DNA of 9,114 bases from assembly GCA_017386965.1 (NCBI GenBank), contig JAFOGE010000171.1:1-9114 (forward strand), read 5' to 3'. Both the position numbers and the translations under genes were made by a program. The DNA is from Clostridia bacterium. Lineage in GTDB: Bacteria; Bacillota; Clostridia; Oscillospirales; CAG-272. Under the pieces are notes generated by a model. That model was not told the origin of the DNA. It was given only the letters and a program-made list of their open reading frames with translations, and ran no database searches. This document shows, piece after piece, positions 5,346 to 9,114 of the stretch (its first letter is position 1; every line of letters starts with the position of its first letter).

Positions 5346-6128
5346 ATGAATGATTCTATGACAACAGGTGCCAAGCTGGCAAGGCTTCGCCGCGAGGCGA
5401 GATATACTCAGGAGCAGCTTGCCGAGCTTCTTGATGTCTCACGCCAATCCATTAGCAAATGGGAGAGCGACGCCGCCTATCCCGAAACCGAAAAGTTGAT
5501 CCGTTTAGGAGAGCTTTACGGCTGCTCCATGGATTATCTGCTCAAGGAGGATGTCACCGATCCCTCATCGGTTTCTCCCTCCGTGCCGGGAAGCAGGTCA
5601 CATCGGATGCATAATTGGTCCTTTGAATGGAAAAGCGAACGCACGATCCGCGGAATTCCGTTGGTCCATATTCATTTGGGCTTTGGAAAGACGGCTAAGG
5701 GGATCTTCGCCGTCGGTCTTGCGGCCAAGGGGGTATGCTCCGTAGGAATCTTCTCCATGGGACTGTTGTCCTTTGGCGTTTTCTCCCTTGGCCTACTGGC
5801 GCTGGGTGCTTTTTCGCTCGGCGTGCTTTCCGCAGGTGCGCTGGCCTTGGGACTGTTGGCATTTGGCGGCCTTTGCATGGGGATTGTGGCGTGCGGAGGC
5901 GTGGCTGTCGGTTGCTTTGCGGCAGGTGGTGTTGCCATCGGAAAATACCTTGCCGTGGGCGATCATGCCTTTGGCGAGATCGCCTTGGGGATCACACATA
6001 TGAGTGCCAAGCACTTTGGCGTTGCACCGTTTCATGGGGAGCATCTTGCAAGAGCCTCCGGTATGCTGGAGCAAACGGTGCCTTGGTGGCTCTCCTGGGC
6101 AAAGCGTCTGGTGCAGATGTTTCTCTGA
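5346..6128 (+). CDS. XRE-family HTH protein with a long glycine-pentad hydrophobic repeat
   Basis: Residues 8-66 form a Cro/CI-type helix-turn-helix: AKLARLRREARYTQEQLAEL (9-28), then VSRQSISKWES (31-41), with YPETEKLIRLGELYGCSMDYLL (45-66; shortened core LIRLGELYGCSMDYLL). A linker (67-100) rich in Ser and Pro leads to RGIPLVHIHLGFG (102-114). From Gly114 to Gly199 glycine occurs at exactly every fifth residue, 18 times; a one-residue insertion then shifts the register to Gly205, 210 and 215. Between glycines the pattern is mostly aliphatic, Phe/Leu, Ser/Ala, aliphatic. The tail (216-260) holds an amphipathic WWLSWAKRLVQMF end. I recall related HTH-plus-repeat proteins in clostridia, with no function known to me. 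The start at 5346 follows AAGGAG (5331-5336); an upstream ATG at 5325 lacks a site. The next gene lies 72 bases on without a terminator, so read-through is possible. Confidence 0.88.
   Translation: MNDSMTTGAKLARLRREARYTQEQLAELLDVSRQSISKWESDAAYPETEKLIRLGELYGCSMDYLLKEDVTDPSSVSPSVPGSRSHRMHNWSFEWKSERTIRGIPLVHIHLGFGKTAKGIFAVGLAAKGVCSVGIFSMGLLSFGVFSLGLLALGAFSLGVLSAGALALGLLAFGGLCMGIVACGGVAVGCFAAGGVAIGKYLAVGDHAFGEIALGITHMSAKHFGVAPFHGEHLARASGMLEQTVPWWLSWAKRLVQMFL
5685..5990 (+). repeat. Protein-level repeat: 18 glycines with an exact period of five residues, plus three after a one-residue shift
   Basis: The codons for Gly114 to Gly215 of the HTH protein cover this stretch. Units read like GIFSM, GLLSF, GVFSL, GLLAL, GAFSL, GVLSA. 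The DNA itself is not a clean tandem repeat: codons for the same residue differ between units, so the period is kept at the protein level by selection rather than by recent duplication. Mapping Gly to the i-2 place of the pentapeptide-repeat (A-D/N-L-x-x) scheme would put Phe/Leu at the inward-facing i place, which suggests a square beta-helix. A bundle of short membrane helices is the main alternative. Confidence 0.85.
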
Positions 6129-6155
6129 TACCGCAGGATCGGTTCTAAATATACA

Positions 6156-6195
6156 CCCTCCCTCGTAAGTTATAGTGATCAAGCGATAGGAGGGA
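6156..6195 (+). promoter_or_regulatory. Possible anti-Shine-Dalgarno hairpin before the epimerase
   Basis: CCCTCC (6156-6161) is complementary to GGAGGG (6189-6194), the core of the ribosome binding site of the next gene. TCG (6163-6165) and CGA (6184-6186) can extend the pairing inside. If transcribed from upstream, this would hide the Shine-Dalgarno site. The complement could be chance in a short gap; regulation is inference. Confidence 0.3.
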
Positions 6196-6200
6196 AGCGA

Positions 6201-7334
6201 ATGCGGCGTATCATGACAGTGATGGGAACGCGCCCCGAGGCAATTAAGCTTTGCCCATTGGTGCAGGAATTGAAAAAAAGAAGGAATGTTGAGGTGCTGG
6301 TCTGTTCTACGGGTCAGCACCGTTCTATGCTTGAGAGTGCCTTGCGCGCCTTTGAGATTCGCCCGGATTTCGATCTGGACTGTATGCGGACGGGGCAGGG
6401 ACACGCCACTCTTTCGGCGCGTATTTTGCGCGGCATGGATGAGCTTTTGCGTGCGGAGCGGCCGGATATCGTTCTGGTTCAGGGGGACACGACCTCTGCC
6501 TTTTCCGCGGCACTGGCCGCCTTCTATGCGGGGATTCCCATAGGACACGTGGAGGCCGGATTGCGCACCTATCAGATGCATGCTCCTTTTCCGGAGGAGA
6601 TGCATCGGAGGAGCATCGCGCTCTTGTCGGACCTTCATTTTGCACCCACCGTGACCGCAAAAAGGAATCTCGTCAAGGAGGGAATTCCCGAGTCGTCGGT
6701 TTTTATCACAGGCAACACTGTGGTGGATGCGATGCGGATCACGCTTTCCAAAAGGGATTCGCAGACCGATTGGGAGATCCCGGCGGGGAAACGGTTGATT
6801 CTTTTTACGGCTCACCGAATGGAGAATCTCGGCACACCGATCCGAGGGATGTTTCGCGCTCTGCGCCGAATTCTGGAGGAGCATCCGGACGTTTTGGCCA
6901 TCTGTCCTCTCCATCACAATCCCGAGGTCCGGTCTGCGGCACGTGCCATTTTGTACGATGCGCCTCGCGTGCGTATGATTGAGCCTCCGGAAATCGTCAG
7001 CTTCCATCGCTTGATGGCAAAAAGCTACCTGATTCTGACCGATAGCGGCGGCATTCAGGAGGAGGCCTCGGTGATGGGAATTCCCACCGTCGTGATGCGT
7101 TATGCGACCGAGCGAAGCGAGGGGATCCGTGCAGGGGTTCTTCGCCTGGCAGGCAGCGGGGAGGAGGGAATCTACCATCTGGCTACGCGCTTGCTGGCAC
7201 CCGGATCGGAGGAATATGAGAGCATGAAGCGTCCGTCGGCCATCTTTGGAGATGGGAAGGCATCGGTCCGTATTGCGGATGCACTTGAAAAATTCGACCT
7301 GGATGGCTCTCGGGCACGTGCGAGAATGCTTTGA
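6201..7334 (+). CDS. wecB: UDP-N-acetylglucosamine 2-epimerase (non-hydrolysing)
   Basis: The 377-residue cytoplasmic enzyme interconverts UDP-GlcNAc and UDP-ManNAc, the precursor for teichoic acid linkage units or surface polysaccharides. It has the two-Rossmann GT-B-like fold: MGTRPEAIKLCPL (8-20) with Arg11, GQH (38-40), VQGDTTSAF (93-101) with Asp96, HVEAGLRT (116-123) with Glu118, and PFPEEMHRR (129-137) with Glu132. Asp96, Glu118 and Glu132 correspond to the catalytic acids of E. coli WecB. Domain 2 shows TAHRMENLG (203-211), where the usual HRREN has Met for the second Arg, then TDSGGIQEEA and RYATERSEGIRAG, which holds UDP. Length is normal. The start at 6201 follows AGGAGGG (6188-6194) at seven bases. 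The gene is not in a polysaccharide cluster; its neighbours are the HTH-repeat protein and tadA. A terminator follows. Confidence 0.94.
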   Translation: MRRIMTVMGTRPEAIKLCPLVQELKKRRNVEVLVCSTGQHRSMLESALRAFEIRPDFDLDCMRTGQGHATLSARILRGMDELLRAERPDIVLVQGDTTSAFSAALAAFYAGIPIGHVEAGLRTYQMHAPFPEEMHRRSIALLSDLHFAPTVTAKRNLVKEGIPESSVFITGNTVVDAMRITLSKRDSQTDWEIPAGKRLILFTAHRMENLGTPIRGMFRALRRILEEHPDVLAICPLHHNPEVRSAARAILYDAPRVRMIEPPEIVSFHRLMAKSYLILTDSGGIQEEASVMGIPTVVMRYATERSEGIRAGVLRLAGSGEEGIYHLATRLLAPGSEEYESMKRPSAIFGDGKASVRIADALEKFDLDGSRARARML

Positions 7335-7378
7335 GAGGCACTGTATCCGACCGCTCTTGAAATTCCTTCGTTTTCCGC

Positions 7379-7406
7379 AAAAGCCCTTTACAAGAAGGGC
7401 TTTTTG
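7379..7406 (+). terminator. Terminator of the epimerase gene
   Basis: AAAAGCCCTT (7379-7388) pairs perfectly with AAGGGCTTTT (7395-7404) around the loop TACAAG, and five T at 7401-7405 close it. It lies 45 bases after the epimerase stop. It overlaps the -35 box of the next promoter. Confidence 0.9.
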
Positions 7407-7415
7407 TGTTATAAT
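7387..7415 (+). promoter_or_regulatory. SigA promoter of tadA
   Basis: The -35 is TTTACA (7387-7392) and the -10 a consensus TATAAT (7410-7415), 17 bases apart. The -35 lies in the last two stem bases and the loop of the preceding terminator. Transcription would begin near 7422, leaving a leader of about 86 bases if tadA starts at 7508. Confidence 0.85.
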
Positions 7416-7442
7416 AAGATGAATAAAAGGAAGGGATGCCTC

Positions 7443-7488
7443 GCAAGAGGATGCGTCTGTACAGCGTTTGTGCAGCGCATGTTCTTGC
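7443..7488 (+). other. Long leader hairpin upstream of tadA
   Basis: GCAAGAG (7443-7449) pairs with TTCTTGC (7482-7488), ATGCG (7451-7455) with CGCAT (7476-7480), and CTGTAC (7457-7462) with GTGCAG (7470-7475) around the loop AGCGTTT. There is one G/G mismatch, a single bulged T at 7456 and two G-T wobbles: about 18 pairs in 46 bases. No T-run follows directly (CTTTTGG only), so it is not a standard terminator. It lies between the promoter and the chosen tadA start and argues that this stretch is leader RNA rather than coding. Confidence 0.55.
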
Positions 7489-7507
7489 TTTTGGATGGCG
7501 GTGCTTT

Positions 7508-7984
7508 ATGGAATTTTCGGTTGAGGATCAAAAATGGATGTCCCTGGCCTTAGAAGAGGCGCGAATGGCTGCCGACGAGGGAGAGATCCCCGTGGGGGCG
7601 GTGATCGTGCGCGACGGTATTTTGCTTGCCCGCGCACATAACCTGTGTGAAACGGGAAGGGATGCAACGGCACACGCTGAGCGGCTGGCGATCGCACAGG
7701 CCTGCGGAGCGGTAGGCTCCTGGCGACTTTCCGACTGTACTCTGTACGTTACCCTCGAGCCTTGTCCGATGTGCGCCGGAGCCTCGGTCAACTCCAGGAT
7801 CGGCCGTGTGGTTTACGCGGCAAGAGATCCAAGAACGGGGGCGTTTGGCAGTCTGTTGGATCTGCGTCAGTATCCCTTGGAGGGAAGGCCTCTTTGCGAA
7901 AATGGACTGATGGAGGAGGAAGCGCTCTTGCTTCTGCGCTCCTTCTTTGCAAAAAAGCGAAAAAAAGAAAAAAACGAGCCCTGA
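7508..7984 (+). CDS. tadA: tRNA adenosine(34) deaminase TadA
   Basis: The 158-residue zinc enzyme deaminates A34 to inosine in the anticodon of tRNA-Arg(ACG), allowing wobble reading of CGN codons. The cytidine-deaminase fold shows the HAE motif (56-58), with His56 binding zinc and Glu58 shuttling protons, and PCPMCAG (85-91), with Cys86 and Cys89 completing the zinc site. HNLCETGRDATAHAE carries the Asn45 typical of TadA. The C-terminus is lysine-rich (KKRKKEK), probably contacting tRNA. Length fits the family at 150-165 residues. The start is uncertain. ATG at 7508 agrees with homologues but has only a weak site (GGATGG, 7493-7498). ATG at 7436 has AAGGAAGGG directly before it and would add 24 residues unlike any TadA N-terminus I know, encoded by the hairpin region. 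I prefer 7508. Confidence 0.93.
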   Translation: MEFSVEDQKWMSLALEEARMAADEGEIPVGAVIVRDGILLARAHNLCETGRDATAHAERLAIAQACGAVGSWRLSDCTLYVTLEPCPMCAGASVNSRIGRVVYAARDPRTGAFGSLLDLRQYPLEGRPLCENGLMEEEALLLLRSFFAKKRKKEKNEP

Positions 7985-7999
7985 TTTTTGGCTTGGCTC

Positions 8000-8028
8000 T
8001 TTACAAACCGTAAAAAATCGTATATAAT
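8000..8028 (+). promoter_or_regulatory. SigA promoter of asnA
   Basis: TTTACA (8000-8005) and TATAAT (8023-8028) are 17 bases apart, only 16 bases after the tadA stop. The start would lie near 8035, leaving about 60 bases before the preferred asnA start, too short for a T-box. Confidence 0.88.
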
Positions 8029-8094
8029 GTTAAATATCTATTCTACCGTTTCAGTATGCATCCGTCTACGGAACAGAAAGGCTTGGTACCGCGC

Positions 8095-9099
8095 ATGTCC
8101 CACGTAATCATTCCGGAAGGATATTCCTCCTTCCTTTCGCTCCGCCAAACGCAGTATGCCATCAAGAAGGTCAAGGACTTTTTTGAGAAGGATCTCTCGA
8201 TACAACTGAATCTGATCCGTGTTTCGGCCCCTCTTTTTGTCGATTCTAAGAGTGGACTGAATGATGATCTGAACGGCGTGGAGCGCCCGGTGGGCTTTGA
8301 CGTTCCCTCGGGACACGACCTTGAGATCGTACATTCTCTTGCCAAGTGGAAGCGCATGGCGCTGAAAACCTACGGATTTTCGGAAGGGGAAGGCCTTTAC
8401 ACCGATATGAACGCGATCCGACGTGACGAGGATACGGACAACATCCACTCCATGTTCGTGGATCAGTGGGACTGGGAGAAGATCATTTCCTACGAGCAAC
8501 GCAACGACAAGACCTTGCGAGCGGCAGTCAAGGCGATCTATCGCGCCCTTCGGCACACGGAAAACTACATCGTCAACGAGTATTCCTTCATTGGTAAGCT
8601 GTTGCCCGAAAAGATCACCTTCCTGACCTCGCAGGAGCTGGAGGACCGTTGGCCGGACAAGACCCCCAAGGAGCGTGAATACGCGGCTGCCAAGGAATAC
8701 GGAGCGATCTTCATTCAAGGGATCGGAGGCGCTCTGAAAAGCGGCGAAAAGCACGACGGCCGCGCGCCGGACTATGACGATTGGTCGCTCAACGGCGATA
8801 TCATTGTGTATTATCCCATTCTCGACATTCCGCTGGAGCTTTCCTCGATGGGAATTCGTGTGGACGAGCAGGCTTTGCTTCGTCAGCTGGAGATCCGCGG
8901 ATGCACCGACCGAAAGGAGCTGCCCTTCCACAAGGCACTTCTGAACGGCGAGCTTCCTTACACGATCGGCGGCGGTATCGGACAGTCAAGAATGTGTATG
9001 TTTTTCCTTCGCAAGGCCCACATTGGGGAGGTACAGTCCTCCTTCTGGTCCGAGGAGGAGACCCGAATCTGTGAGGAGAACGGCGTTCATTTGCTTTGA
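8095..9099 (+). CDS. asnA: Aspartate-ammonia ligase (asparagine synthetase A)
   Basis: The 334-residue cytoplasmic enzyme makes asparagine from aspartate, ammonia and ATP, releasing AMP and pyrophosphate; its fold is that of class II aminoacyl-tRNA synthetases. Family blocks in order are LNLIRVSAPLFV (38-49), NDDLNGVERPV (56-66), VHSLAKWKR (79-87), EGLYTDMNAIRRDED, VDQWDWE, then the class II motif regions APDYDDWSLNGDI, ELSSMGIRVD and GGGIGQSR near the C-terminus. E. coli AsnA has 330 residues, so it is complete. The start at 8095 (MSHVIIPEGY) fits clostridial homologues as I remember them, but the nearest site, AGAAAGG (8075-8081), is about 13 bases away and weak. ATG at 8056 is in frame, lies about 20 bases from the predicted transcript start and has no site at all. 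It has its own promoter. The window ends 15 bases after the stop, so no terminator is visible. Confidence 0.95.
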   Translation: MSHVIIPEGYSSFLSLRQTQYAIKKVKDFFEKDLSIQLNLIRVSAPLFVDSKSGLNDDLNGVERPVGFDVPSGHDLEIVHSLAKWKRMALKTYGFSEGEGLYTDMNAIRRDEDTDNIHSMFVDQWDWEKIISYEQRNDKTLRAAVKAIYRALRHTENYIVNEYSFIGKLLPEKITFLTSQELEDRWPDKTPKEREYAAAKEYGAIFIQGIGGALKSGEKHDGRAPDYDDWSLNGDIIVYYPILDIPLELSSMGIRVDEQALLRQLEIRGCTDRKELPFHKALLNGELPYTIGGGIGQSRMCMFFLRKAHIGEVQSSFWSEEETRICEENGVHLL

Positions 9100-9114
9100 T
9101 CACTTGGAGAAAAA

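Noticed and set aside
4454..5374. Open minus-strand frame of 306 codons opposite the DltE-like dehydrogenase
   Set aside because: The plus-strand frame holds all SDR motifs and has a promoter and start. The minus frame is a composition-driven shadow that also spans intergenic DNA.
5685..5990. DNA tandem repeat or assembly artefact
   Set aside because: The period is seen in the protein only; codons differ between units and the frame stays open, so it is a true coding repeat.
5793..7178. Open minus-strand frame of 461 codons opposite the repeat protein and epimerase
   Set aside because: It crosses two well-supported plus-strand genes and their gap, and its translation has no recognisable domain.
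7422..7507. Signal recognition particle RNA near tadA, as in some Firmicutes
   Set aside because: The hairpin lacks the conserved SRP core sequences and GNRA-capped helix 8, and is far too short.
7976..8002. Possible tadA terminator, GAGCC pairing with GGCTC
   Set aside because: Only five pairs, a 14-base loop and three T after it; too weak to call.
8029..8094. T-box riboswitch for asnA
   Set aside because: The leader is about 60 bases and has no AGGGTGGNACCGCG-type T-box sequence.
8038..8931. Open minus-strand frame of 297 codons opposite asnA
   Set aside because: asnA on the plus strand is unmistakable; the opposite frame is a shadow.

Overview
The window looks like chromosomal DNA of an endospore-forming member of class Clostridia. 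The evidence is an alpha/beta-type small acid-soluble spore protein, a mother-cell sporulation sigma factor of the SigK type, Shine-Dalgarno sites of the AGGAGG type and well-formed SigA promoters with 17-base spacers. Base composition is moderately GC-rich, which fits Oscillospiraceae-like gut clostridia, but the genus cannot be named from this sequence. I see no insertion sequence, phage gene, tRNA, rRNA or CRISPR array. Base composition looks even throughout, so this reads as core chromosome rather than an island.

Layout. Positions 1-132 hold the C-terminus of a short-chain dehydrogenase that resembles the UxuB/YjmF fructuronate reductase type, closed by a strong terminator. A spore-protein gene (412-609) follows, with a structured 3' region and a terminator. 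Next is a short inorganic pyrophosphatase (883-1251) with its own SigA promoter. It is convergent with a minus-strand operon trmB - nitroreductase - truB (3476 down to 1297), and both sides share one bidirectional terminator (1251-1295). Upstream on the minus strand lies sigK (3591-4277), with a SigE-like promoter facing a divergent SigA promoter that drives a DltE-like short-chain dehydrogenase (4475-5233). The plus strand then carries an XRE-family regulator fused to a long glycine-pentad repeat (5346-6128), a UDP-GlcNAc 2-epimerase (6201-7334), the tRNA adenosine deaminase tadA (7508-7984) and the ammonia-dependent asparagine synthetase asnA (8095-9099).

How the genes fit together. Three genes act on RNA: trmB (m7G46 of tRNA), truB (Psi55 of tRNA) and tadA (I34 of tRNA). 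Two are sporulation genes (SASP and sigK). The rest are housekeeping metabolism. Most transcription units are one to three genes with recognisable promoters and terminators. The least understood item is the regulator at 5346-6128. Its N-terminal half is an ordinary HTH, and its C-terminal half has glycine at exactly every fifth residue for 18 consecutive positions, with hydrophobic and small residues between. Other points worth a look are a long hairpin in the tadA leader, a promoter whose -35 box lies in the loop and stem of the preceding terminator, a possible anti-Shine-Dalgarno hairpin before the epimerase, and an unsplit sigK that keeps a hydrophobic pro-like N-terminus.
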